Source: Longitalea luteola
GTDB lineage: Bacteria > Bacteroidota > Bacteroidia > Chitinophagales > Chitinophagaceae
Reading direction: 5' to 3'
NCBI RefSeq assembly: GCF_017356035.1
Contig: NZ_JAFIQX010000013.1
Coordinates: 124,001 to 188,000 of the forward strand
Length of the DNA: 64,000 bases
Shown in pieces: positions 51,748 through 59,381 of this stretch (position 1 is the first letter of the stretch; every line of letters begins with the position of its first letter). The position numbers and the translations under genes were made by a program. The notes under the pieces were generated by a model. That model searched no databases and was not told the DNA's origin. It saw only the letters and a list, made by a program, of their open reading frames with translations.

Positions 51748-51841
51748 ACTATGGATGGTTCTACGATCATAACGGCTAAAGATAATATTAGAATGCCGCA
51801 TTTCATATAGTGCAGGCTTTATTGATATAGATCATGAAAAG

Positions 51842-51916
51842 AGGCGCCGGCCGGATAGTGCGGACCGCCTTTTTGGATGCGTGATCCGCAGAAAAAAGGG
51901 AACCGGAAGGCGCCGG
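51842..51916. other. Nested inverted repeats in the gap between divergent genes
   Basis: GGCGCC at 51843-51848 and CCGG at 51851-51854 pair with CCGG at 51903-51906 and GGCGCC at 51909-51914. Inside, CCTTTTT (51868-51874) can pair with AAAAAGG (51893-51899), and GGAT (51875-51878) with ATCC (51884-51887). TGCGGA and TCCGCA offer an alternative inner stem. It lies between the nuclease-like pair (minus) and the zinc-finger gene (plus). Confidence 0.5.
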
Positions 51917-51996
51917 GCGGTATTTTAATATTCTTCTAATGTGGCACAATGATTTAATACATAAAAGGGTATTAAGTTTAATGAAAATCATGTGTT

Positions 51997-52281
51997 ATGA
52001 ATTGTCCTAATTGTAACGAAGTCCTTGTAATGACAGAAAGACAAGGTGTAGAAATTGATTATTGTCCCAAATGCCGGGGTATCTGGCTCGATCGGGGTGA
52101 ACTGGACAAGATCATCGAAAAATCAGGAGCGTCTGGTTCAACCTACGAAAGCGACCGTTATGACAGCGATCGCTATCGCGGTGAACAGAAGGACTATGAT
52201 TCATACAAAGACCAGAACCATCCAAATTATAGAAAGAAGAAAAAGGGCGGCTTTTTGTCAGACTTATTCGACTTCGATTAA
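51997..52281 (+). CDS. TFIIB-type zinc-ribbon protein
   Basis: The 94-residue protein begins with CPNC and CPKC pairs in MNCPNCNEVLVM and IDYCPKCRGIWLDRGELDKI, the full zf-TFIIB (PF13453) signature. The remainder is rich in Ser, Tyr and Asp/Arg (YDSDRYRGEQKDYDS) and ends in KKKKGGFLSDLFDFD. Proteins of this kind are widespread in Bacteroidota and Proteobacteria, and their role is unknown. The gene is followed within a few bases by a very strong hairpin. Confidence 0.92.
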   Translation: MNCPNCNEVLVMTERQGVEIDYCPKCRGIWLDRGELDKIIEKSGASGSTYESDRYDSDRYRGEQKDYDSYKDQNHPNYRKKKKGGFLSDLFDFD

Positions 52282-52317
52282 CAAAACAGCCCCGGACCTG
52301 GTCCGGGGCTGTTTTGT
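52281..52317. terminator. Long perfect inverted repeat, terminator behind the zinc-ribbon gene
   Basis: ACAAAACAGCCCCGGACC pairs over 18 bp with the matching right arm ending at 52317, with a minimal loop. A T-rich sequence follows on the plus strand (TCTTTTGCC). It begins at the last base of the stop codon and could also act leftward. Confidence 0.85.
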
Positions 52318-52319
52318 CT

Positions 52320-52424
52320 TTTGCCTTTTTGTCTATTGTCAATTGTTAATTGTCTACTTGTTCGTCGTAGCCTTGGCGAAGGCGAATTGTCCATTGTCCA
52401 TTGTCTATTGACCCTTGTCCATTG
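52320..52424. repeat. ATTGTCC-type 7-bp repeats overlapping the end of the TPR lipoprotein gene
   Basis: Units such as ATTGTCA, ATTGTTA, ATTGTCT and ATTGTCC recur from about 52333 to 52424, in part as direct tandem copies of CATTGTC. The stop codon of the minus-strand gene at 52405 and its last few codons lie inside the array. Confidence 0.75.
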
Positions 52425-53511
52425 CATCTTTAAAGGCCGGATACATCTCGTACAAATTGTCAATGGTCGCCTGGTCGGCATTTTTGGTTGCAGTATACGC
52501 TTTTGTGAGCGGTATTGCTTTATCCCATCGGTTGTCTTCTACATAACGGTATATAAGTTCGAGTGTGCCAGGACTATAGTCAGGCAGATTTTGATGAAGC
52601 CTTTCGAGGCATAACAGCTGGTTGGCAGCATCGTGGCTCTCCCTGTAGATCAGGGCGCGGTAATAATCGAGGAAAGGATCTTTATTGATCAATGAATCGA
52701 GGCCATTGATGCAGCGAAGGGTGCCGGGATAATCTTTTTTGAGATAATAGGCATCCATCATCAGCAGGTACATGTTGGTAGCCTGCGGGTATTCCTTTTG
52801 AAAATTGATCAGGGAAGCCAGGTATTCATCTGTTCCCAGGCCGCTGGCAATTCTGGTGTAGATGATCTTATAGATCTTCTGCTTCTTAAGTACCTCGGGC
52901 AGCGAATGGTAGATCTTATTCGCTTTTTCATACTCTTTTTCATTAATATACTTCTTCATCAGATCCATTTGTCTCGCGTCTTTTGTATCAACCGGCTTTG
53001 AAGCTTCTTCTTTCATCGACAAAAGCATTTCAGCATAACTGGTACTCAGGTTCTCGCCCGTGACATAAACGAACACATCTGCTATTTTGACCTGATCATT
53101 TACTTTAACCAGCTCGAAGTCGTGGTAGTTGATCTCCTGGTCGTACAGCCGGAAGATCAGGTGCTGGTGGTTGTTCTTTTCATATTGTTTTACCAGCTCA
53201 TACGTGCCAGTTTTGCCCAGGCTCTTTATTACCTGCCGGCCAAAGTCGCCGGATTTTATAGAAGTGAGCGTATTGGCTACTAACGACCGGCTCAGTTTGT
53301 TATCAGACTGCTCCATGATCCTTTTTTCAAGGAGCTCAGTCGACAGCAGGCTGTTCAGAAATCCTGAATTGCGGTTGGCAATAGCGTCTTCCAGGGCAGC
53401 AGCAATTTTAGCCGCTTCTTCCTTTGTGACCGGTCTTTCCGGCTCAGAACAGGCTGTAACAAAGAGCACTATTAACAGGAACAAATAGGAAAAGAAAGAT
53501 TTGCAGTTCAT
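52405..53511 (-). CDS. TPR-like lipoprotein of unknown function
   Basis: I do not recognise a precise family. The 368-residue protein has a lipoprotein signal (MNCKSFFSYLFLLIVLFVTAC, cysteine 21). The rest is helical. The first part resembles a small NTF2-like or DUF-type domain (EEAAKIAAALEDAIANRNSGF) and the second has TPR-like helices (EKANKIYHSLPEVLKKQKIYK, LMMDAYYLKKDYPGTLRCINGL, YVEDNRWDKAIPLTKAYT). Such proteins sit at the inner or outer membrane and hold protein partners. Its last codons are encoded by the ATTGTCC repeat region. Confidence 0.8.
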   Translation of the reverse strand: MNCKSFFSYLFLLIVLFVTACSEPERPVTKEEAAKIAAALEDAIANRNSGFLNSLLSTELLEKRIMEQSDNKLSRSLVANTLTSIKSGDFGRQVIKSLGKTGTYELVKQYEKNNHQHLIFRLYDQEINYHDFELVKVNDQVKIADVFVYVTGENLSTSYAEMLLSMKEEASKPVDTKDARQMDLMKKYINEKEYEKANKIYHSLPEVLKKQKIYKIIYTRIASGLGTDEYLASLINFQKEYPQATNMYLLMMDAYYLKKDYPGTLRCINGLDSLINKDPFLDYYRALIYRESHDAANQLLCLERLHQNLPDYSPGTLELIYRYVEDNRWDKAIPLTKAYTATKNADQATIDNLYEMYPAFKDAMDKGQ

Positions 53512-53756
53512 GGTTGGTAATAGGGTCGATAAATAATAAAGAGAAAGAACGTTATGATACCATATTTGTTGTGAGGAGGCAGGGGATCGCGGGAAAATGC
53601 TGCCCGGTAAATATTGATTATCTTTGCCCCGTATTCTTCAAACGGCTGATTTGGGCTATTCTAAGGTGCTGATACCGCTACGCTATAAGATCAGGATTTG
53701 TACTTTAAATGATAACTACGATGTCAACCTTTTTCTGTAACATTTAAAAGTACATT

Positions 53757-54212
53757 ATGCGAAAGCTGTTGTTATTACACCCGGTTGTTTTCTTCTTTTT
53801 TTATTTCTCAGTAAATGCCCAAAAGGATAATTCAGATTCTCTTAATCTCGTATCGAAGATCCAGGCGGATTCTGCCCGGCTCAGGGAACTGCAAAGCGAG
53901 CTCGACCTCAAAATGATGAGCAAACAGGAGGCTATTGCCAGGGCGCACCGGTCGGCAAGCGAAAATGTAGCCGCTGCAGACAGGTTGAGTGATGATCCCA
54001 GGAATAAAAGGCTGGCCAAAAGAGCTGATAAAAATGCGGGGGAGGCCAGGCGCGATGCCAAAAATGCCAGGTTAGAAACCGAAAAAGTAGATAAATTGGA
54101 TAAGGAAATCAGGAGAGTACAGAAAAGACTGGCTAAAAACCAATCCAGGCTAAGTAAATACATCCAGCGTGGATACGTTCAGCCGGCAACGCCCGATACT
54201 TCGCAACAGTAG
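53757..54212 (+). CDS. Small exported coiled-coil protein of unknown function
   Basis: No family is recognised. The 151-residue product has a signal peptide (MRKLLLLHPVVFFFFYFSVNA) and then an almost wholly helical, highly charged chain of Ala, Lys, Arg, Asp and Glu (for example EAIARAHRSASENVAAADRL and EARRDAKNARLETEKVDKL), typical of a periplasmic coiled coil. A TAnnTTTG match (TATCTTTG) lies at 53619-53626, about 130 bases upstream. The opposite-strand frame at 53801-54163 is a shadow. The FMN reductase gene starts 56 bases downstream. Confidence 0.72.
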   Translation: MRKLLLLHPVVFFFFYFSVNAQKDNSDSLNLVSKIQADSARLRELQSELDLKMMSKQEAIARAHRSASENVAAADRLSDDPRNKRLAKRADKNAGEARRDAKNARLETEKVDKLDKEIRRVQKRLAKNQSRLSKYIQRGYVQPATPDTSQQ

Positions 54213-54268
54213 CGGGAGTGTTGGAAGAAGTGACTTCCCGCTCGTTAGTAAAGGTATTATTCACGTCT

Positions 54269-54907
54269 ATGGAAACAAATATTCTGATCATCAATGGCTC
54301 GCTGCGCGGAGCAGCCGGTAATTCAGGCGCTGTTGCCATGAAGGCCGCACATATGCTGGGAAGTGAATTTAAATTACCGGCCACCCTGTTAACGCTCACC
54401 GGTACTTTGCCTTCGATCAGGGAAGTGTATGACCTGGTCAGCAATTCTGACGCTTTCCTCGTAATTACCGGTGTGTACTGGAACAACTGGAGCTCACCGT
54501 TGCAGCGATTTGTGGAAGTAATGACAGCCTTTGAAAATACTCCTGCTTTTTTTGGCAAACCGGTCGCCTGTGCAGTAACGATGGACTCTGTTGGCGGAAT
54601 AGAAGTGGCGGCCAGGCTGCAGGCAGTGTTTGGCGGACTGGGCTGCTGGAGCCCGCCCTGTTCTACCGTCGTATTGTCGCGAACAGCACACGAAGCCATG
54701 GCGGCTTCTGCAGGGGCGGCGTTTGATCCCAATGAAGATGTGTGGCGCCTGGATGATCTGCATATTGTGCTCCAAAACCTGGTTACAGCCGCTGCCATGC
54801 CCCGCAACAACTGGGTTGCCTGGCCCCACACCGAACTCATAATTCCCGACGGTCCCTGGCCCTCCAGCGGACCGCTCGACATGGGAACGCCTAAATTTCT
54901 ACCTTAA
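54269..54907 (+). CDS. NADPH-dependent FMN reductase family protein
   Basis: From ATG 54269 (METNILIINGSLRG) the product has 212 residues; the upstream frame to 54218 does not fit the fold. It has a flavodoxin-like layout with the flavin phosphate loop INGSLRGAAGNSGAVA near the start, a second loop around DAFLVITGVYWNNWSSPLQRFVE, and a later strand PVACAVTMDSVGG. Proteins of this group reduce FMN, quinones or azo compounds with NAD(P)H. The C-terminal part past 150 is less typical. The methyltransferase gene starts 13 bases after its stop, so they form an operon. Confidence 0.85.
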   Translation: METNILIINGSLRGAAGNSGAVAMKAAHMLGSEFKLPATLLTLTGTLPSIREVYDLVSNSDAFLVITGVYWNNWSSPLQRFVEVMTAFENTPAFFGKPVACAVTMDSVGGIEVAARLQAVFGGLGCWSPPCSTVVLSRTAHEAMAASAGAAFDPNEDVWRLDDLHIVLQNLVTAAAMPRNNWVAWPHTELIIPDGPWPSSGPLDMGTPKFLP

Positions 54908-54920
54908 TGTTAACATAGGA

Positions 54921-55433
54921 ATGGAAAAGAACGATCGCTTTACCTGGGCATTATCTGTCATGGATATCCGGCCCAATCACCAGGTGCTTGAAATTGGCTG
55001 TGGAGTAGGGCTGGCTGTTGAACAAATGGTACCCATTTTAAAGACCGGCTCAGTTACCGCTGTTGACCGGTCAGATTCAGCTATTGAAAAAGCAGCCAAA
55101 CGGAATGCGGCTGCCATAACTGCTAACAAAGTAGAATTTCTTACCTGTGATCTGCTGCAGCTGCATGATCATAACAGGCGCTATGATAAAATACTTTCTT
55201 TTAACGTTAATCTTTTCTGGACCAAAAGAGCAATTGCTGAAGAAGCTGCCATTTTACGATCGCTTCTTAAGAAGAATGGCTCAATATATATCTTATATGG
55301 TCCTTTAATAGGTGGTATCAAAAAGATCGAGGGCCCTCTTACCAAAAATATGGAACGTGAGGCGTTCGTTTTACACCAGGTAATCCATGACAGCACATTA
55401 AACTGCTGCTGCTTTGTTGTTAAAGGGAATTAA
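54921..55433 (+). CDS. Class I SAM-dependent methyltransferase
   Basis: The 170-residue protein has the Rossmann-type methyltransferase signature VLEIGCGVGLAVEQM (motif I), VTAVDRSDSAIEKA (motif II) and the later YDKILSFNVNLFW (motif IV). It is short for the class but complete. The substrate is unknown. It lies 13 bases behind the FMN reductase gene and its last 14 bases overlap the convergent GNAT gene. Confidence 0.9.
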   Translation: MEKNDRFTWALSVMDIRPNHQVLEIGCGVGLAVEQMVPILKTGSVTAVDRSDSAIEKAAKRNAAAITANKVEFLTCDLLQLHDHNRRYDKILSFNVNLFWTKRAIAEEAAILRSLLKKNGSIYILYGPLIGGIKKIEGPLTKNMEREAFVLHQVIHDSTLNCCCFVVKGN

Positions 55434-55860
55434 CATACTGCAGATGCGCATCGGGGTTATATACCTCCAATAAAAAGGATGGGTTGCTTAATTTTTTGAA
55501 CTGAAACTGACGATACAGACCATGGGCGTCACTCGTATTCAGCATCTTCCTTCTCAGTCGCTTCGACCAGTCCTGCTCCATGATATGGGATAACATTTTT
55601 TTTGAAATGCCCTGTCCGCGGTATTCCGGTAGTACAAAGAAATCGGCGAACCACCCAAACGTGTAATAATCAGTGATCACCCGGCCAAATGCCACCTGCC
55701 TGTCATCAATAAAGGCGCCTACACAAAATGAGTGCGTCAGCGAGTGGTTGACCAGTGAATAGGAGATCCCTTTTGCCCAATAAGAGGCTGTGCTTAAGAA
55801 ATGATGGATCATGTCCACATCCATATGCTCTTTGCCTGTTTTGATGGTAACTACCGACAT
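55420..55860 (-). CDS. GNAT family N-acetyltransferase
   Basis: The 146-residue protein has the GNAT acetyl-CoA motif FFVLPEYRGQGISKKMLSHIM, preceded by FGRVITDYYTFGWFADF and followed by GLYRQFQFKKL. Its length is normal for a single GNAT domain. Substrate unknown. It is transcribed divergently from a MocR-type regulator gene 91 bases away, so that regulator may control it. The 3' end overlaps the methyltransferase gene by 14 bases. Confidence 0.92.
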   Translation of the reverse strand: MSVVTIKTGKEHMDVDMIHHFLSTASYWAKGISYSLVNHSLTHSFCVGAFIDDRQVAFGRVITDYYTFGWFADFFVLPEYRGQGISKKMLSHIMEQDWSKRLRRKMLNTSDAHGLYRQFQFKKLSNPSFLLEVYNPDAHLQYVNSL

Positions 55861-55900
55861 AACTTTTATTTTGGTTGTAAAAATAGTTCCAGCTGTTCAA

Positions 55901-55938
55901 TAGACACAGCCTCAGTTTTGTAAATTTTGATGGACACA
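55901..55938. promoter_or_regulatory. Direct repeats flanking a -7-like element, candidate MocR operator
   Basis: TAGACACAG at 55901-55909 and TGGACACAG at 55931-55939 are direct repeats 30 bp apart (about three helical turns), in the 91-base gap between the divergent GNAT and MocR genes. A -7-like TAAATTTTG at 55921-55929 lies between them. MocR regulators bind direct repeats near their own promoter, so autoregulation fits. Confidence 0.45.
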
Positions 55939-55951
55939 GTTACTTTTACGT

Positions 55952-57367
55952 ATGAAGCAAAAATTCCTGTATTCCGAGATCACCAATAACATTGCCGCAC
56001 TTATCAGGAGCGGGGTTTTGAAAACAGGTGACCGGTTGCCTTCGGTAAGAATGTTGTGCCAGGAGTACAATATCAGCATGAACACTGCCAAAAGGGTATT
56101 CCTGGAGCTGGAAGCGCAATCACTCATTGAGTCAAAACCACAGTCAGGTTATTTTGTAAGCCCGTTGCGGTATCAACGCGTGCCGCTGGCTGCCGTTAGC
56201 AAGCCTTCATCGTCGGGTGGCAGCAAAGAACCAAAGGATCTGATCGGAAAAGTTTATGACACCATGGGACAACCGGATATGACGCTTTTTTCTATTGGTG
56301 TAGCTTCCGGGGAATTGTTGCCTTTGTCGAAACTTCATAAAGAAATAATTCATGCTACGCGCACCCTGAAGGATGGAGGTACCGGCTACGAACCATTGCC
56401 CGGCAATGAAAAATTGCGGCGGATGATCGCAGCACGTTCCATGTACTGGGGCGGCAATCTTCATGAAAATGACCTGGTAACTACCGCCGGTGGCATGAAC
56501 GCGCTATCATTTTGCATGATGGCTTTGGCAAAACGCGGCGATACCATTGCCGTGGAAAGTCCGTGTTATTCCGGCATTTTACAACTGGCATTGAGCATGG
56601 GGTTGAAAGTGCTTGAGCTGCCCACGCATCCCATCACCGGCATTGAAATAGACGCTTTACGAAAAATAGTATCAAAGATCAACGTTTGCCTGTTGGTGCC
56701 AAACTTCAATACGCCGTTAGGGGCTTGTATGCCTGATGACAATAAAAAAGAAGTGGTGAAGCTGTTGGCCAAACATCGTGTACCCCTCATTGAGGATGAT
56801 ATTTATGGCGATCTTTATTTTGGAGCACAACGCCCGTCCTGTTGCAGGTCGTTTGATAAAGATGGGAATGTTTTATTGTGCAGTTCATTTTCCAAAACCC
56901 TGGCGCCGGGCTACCGGGTAGGTTGGGTAGCGCCGGGCCGGTATAAAGAGCAGATCCTGAAATTGAAGCTCGCGCATGCCATATCGTCTTCAGCCATTAC
57001 CCACGAAGCAGTGGCTAACTTTCTTGCCAACGGCCGCTATGAAAATCATCTTCGCCAGCTGCGTTTGACCTTACAAAACAATTACCAGCACTATCTGCAG
57101 GTCATAGCCGATTATTTTCCGGAAGGGACCAAAACCAGCAGACCCCAGGGTGGGCTTGCATTATGGGTGGAGTTTGATAAAAGCATCGATACGACAGAAT
57201 TGTTTGATAACGCAATTAAGCAGCGAATAAGTATTGCTCCCGGGCGGCTATACACTCTGCAGAATCAGTTTGGGAACTGCATGCGGCTGTCTATCGGCCT
57301 GCCATGGTCGGAAGAACTGCGTCATAAATTAAAGTTAATAGGAGGAATGGCAGCCCGGATGAAATGA
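55952..57367 (+). CDS. MocR/PdxR-type regulator: GntR DNA-binding domain fused to PLP aminotransferase fold
   Basis: The 471-residue protein has an N-terminal GntR winged helix (about 5-72: YSEITNNIAALIRSGVLKTGDRLPS, YNISMNTAKRVFLELEA). A class I aminotransferase fold follows (about 100-465) with TAGGMNALSFCMMALA, LVPNFNTPLGACMPDD and the PLP-lysine motif SSFSKTLAPGYRVGW. MocR proteins use PLP or an amino acid as effector and regulate vitamin B6, GABA or other amine genes. It is divergent from a GNAT gene with direct repeats between. Confidence 0.94.
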   Translation: MKQKFLYSEITNNIAALIRSGVLKTGDRLPSVRMLCQEYNISMNTAKRVFLELEAQSLIESKPQSGYFVSPLRYQRVPLAAVSKPSSSGGSKEPKDLIGKVYDTMGQPDMTLFSIGVASGELLPLSKLHKEIIHATRTLKDGGTGYEPLPGNEKLRRMIAARSMYWGGNLHENDLVTTAGGMNALSFCMMALAKRGDTIAVESPCYSGILQLALSMGLKVLELPTHPITGIEIDALRKIVSKINVCLLVPNFNTPLGACMPDDNKKEVVKLLAKHRVPLIEDDIYGDLYFGAQRPSCCRSFDKDGNVLLCSSFSKTLAPGYRVGWVAPGRYKEQILKLKLAHAISSSAITHEAVANFLANGRYENHLRQLRLTLQNNYQHYLQVIADYFPEGTKTSRPQGGLALWVEFDKSIDTTELFDNAIKQRISIAPGRLYTLQNQFGNCMRLSIGLPWSEELRHKLKLIGGMAARMK

Positions 57368-57469
57368 CAACGCTGGCATAATTCAGGGTGTTTTATTATC
57401 TTTAGCGCGTAGGCAAAGAGGTATTGTGTATAACCATCTTTGCACTTATTAAACCCTTAATTAATCAAC

Positions 57470-59209
57470 ATGTTAAAAGCCTGTTTTGTATTGGCTGCCA
57501 CAGCCCTGAGTATAGCTGCATACGCTCAAAAACAATCTATCACCTGGGGTGATGAATTCAAACTTAAAAAAGGAAGCAATAGCATAAGCGTCGTGTACAC
57601 GGATGCAAGCGGCGTATATATCCAGGAAGATCACCTGGCTTTAAAAGCCTATTTTGTGATCGGCGCTTCTATGCGTGGATCTGCTTCCCTGGTAAAATTG
57701 GACAAGAACCTGCAGGAAGTGTACAGAACTGATTTTAATAAAGAATTGCGGGGAAAAGAATTTGAAACATTCTTTGCCTTCCGCGATAAATTAATGATGA
57801 TCGCTTCGGAATACCACAAAAGCGACAGAGCCCTGGAGATCTTTGCTGCAGAAGTTGATAAGTCATCAGGCGAGCTTACGGAATCCTTTAAGCCGATTAC
57901 CAGTTTCCAGAAAGAAGAAAAGAAGGACGAAATAAATTTCAAGCTGATACCAAATGCCGATTCTACGAAGATCGTGCTCATTAGTACAGTATCCGGCAAA
58001 GAAAAGAATACCTACCAGGTGCAGGAGTTCGACAAGAACCTGAAAGCTACTACCAAACCAGCCATTATCACGAACGAGTTTGAGGCCAAAACCTATCAAC
58101 TGGAGGATGTCTTATATACAAAAGACAAAAAGATAATCCTGGTAGGACGGGTATTCGAATACCAGGAGGGTAAAAAGAAGAAGGAGAAATTCCTCGATTT
58201 TGCCAATTATAATATCCGGATCTATGATGAGAAAGGTAAACAGCAAAGCGAGATCAATACCAATATCAATGGTAAATGGCTCACGAATACAAAACTGATG
58301 CTGGGCAAAGATAAGGACCTGGTACTGGCCAGTTTCTACAGTAAGGAAAAAAGAGGAACCACGAACGGGTTACTGGTTCAACGCATCGACCCTGCTTCGG
58401 GTAAGGTGATCAGCACTGCTGAAAAAGAGATCAATTATTCGCTGCTGACCACTGATAACGGAGAAACCGAAGAAGAGGATGATGATAAAGACGGCGAAAG
58501 CAAAGCGGAAAGAAAGGAAAGGGAAAAACTGGCAAAGATCAAAGATGAAGGCGAAGGTTTTTCCAAATACATGAAATTCCGGAACATTTTTTACACGGCT
58601 GATAAGGGACTGGTACTGCTGGCAGAGAATTACCACCAGTTCACCTATACCAGTTCTTCCTATACGCCTGGCACCAATGGAATGCCTGGCCGGTGGACTT
58701 ACTACACCAATTATGTTTATGATTGTGGTGAAATAATGATGTGTAAGATCGATGCAACCAACAATATTAGCTGGTTGCAAATTGTGCCTAAATCGCAGCG
58801 TGAGGTGATCCGTTATTCCGATGGTTCCAGTGGAGCCGGTGCTTCCATTACCTTCGGCGGTAGTTTTTTTGAATCGGGATCAAGGCCTTTTTATGCAGGT
58901 TTTGGCGCTATTCAATCCAGGAACCAGATACACCTGTTTTTTAATGACAGTCCGAAAAACGCCGGCGTATCGCAGCCCGGCCAGAAGGTCAAAGCAATTT
59001 CCAGTTTCAGGAAATCTGACTGTTTTATGGTAAGCCTCGATGAAGTAACAGGCAAATACCAGCGTAAATTGTTTTTCTCTAATGCAGATGTGCCTACGGC
59101 CATGCCGCGCCACAGTTCAGTCATTGGCCAGGATATGTATATGGTTGGTAAAACCGATCGTTTATTTGGCAAAACGAAATTAGCAGTGGCAAAGATCACA
59201 TCGAAGTAG
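57470..59209 (+). CDS. Exported protein of unknown function with an internal acidic/charged linker
   Basis: No family is recognised. The 579-residue protein has a signal peptide (MLKACFVLAATALSIAAYA) and many short strand motifs (VKLDKNLQEVYRTDF, YNIRIYDEKGKQQSEIN, LLVQRIDPASGKVIS) consistent with a beta-propeller. Near residues 335-360 there is a strongly charged insert (TEEEDDDKDGES, KAERKEREKLAK), then the beta-rich part resumes (TADKGLVLLAENYHQFTY). Such layouts are common in Bacteroidota periplasmic or surface proteins. A near-consensus -7 TATCTTTA lies at 57397-57404. A strong terminator follows. Confidence 0.72.
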   Translation: MLKACFVLAATALSIAAYAQKQSITWGDEFKLKKGSNSISVVYTDASGVYIQEDHLALKAYFVIGASMRGSASLVKLDKNLQEVYRTDFNKELRGKEFETFFAFRDKLMMIASEYHKSDRALEIFAAEVDKSSGELTESFKPITSFQKEEKKDEINFKLIPNADSTKIVLISTVSGKEKNTYQVQEFDKNLKATTKPAIITNEFEAKTYQLEDVLYTKDKKIILVGRVFEYQEGKKKKEKFLDFANYNIRIYDEKGKQQSEINTNINGKWLTNTKLMLGKDKDLVLASFYSKEKRGTTNGLLVQRIDPASGKVISTAEKEINYSLLTTDNGETEEEDDDKDGESKAERKEREKLAKIKDEGEGFSKYMKFRNIFYTADKGLVLLAENYHQFTYTSSSYTPGTNGMPGRWTYYTNYVYDCGEIMMCKIDATNNISWLQIVPKSQREVIRYSDGSSGAGASITFGGSFFESGSRPFYAGFGAIQSRNQIHLFFNDSPKNAGVSQPGQKVKAISSFRKSDCFMVSLDEVTGKYQRKLFFSNADVPTAMPRHSSVIGQDMYMVGKTDRLFGKTKLAVAKITSK

Positions 59210-59234
59210 AGCGTGTTGCCTAAGATAAAATGAT

Positions 59235-59269
59235 AAGCCCCTGACGGTATTGTCGGGGGCTTGTTTTTT
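59235..59269 (+). terminator. Intrinsic terminator behind the 579-residue gene
   Basis: AAGCCCCTGAC at 59235-59245 pairs with GTCGGGGGCTT at 59252-59262 (one wobble pair) around a six-base loop and is followed by GTTTTTT. Confidence 0.82.
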
Positions 59270-59381
59270 GGTGATCATGTAATTCAGGCATCGGGTGATG
59301 CCTGGCCTCATTTTTATGGTGCTGGTTTAGGATCGTTTTATCGAACTTTACAATAGAAGTCATGTATTAAAATAGTGCCCA

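Noticed and set aside
50575-51801. Reading the catalytically degenerate nuclease paralogue as a pseudogene
   Set aside because: The frame is intact over its whole length, the flanking motifs are conserved with its neighbour and the membrane domain is complete.
54133-54882. Minus-strand open frame of 249 codons
   Set aside because: It is antisense to the FMN reductase gene, which has a clear flavin-binding motif; the frame starts without a plausible promoter and its translation is low in structure.
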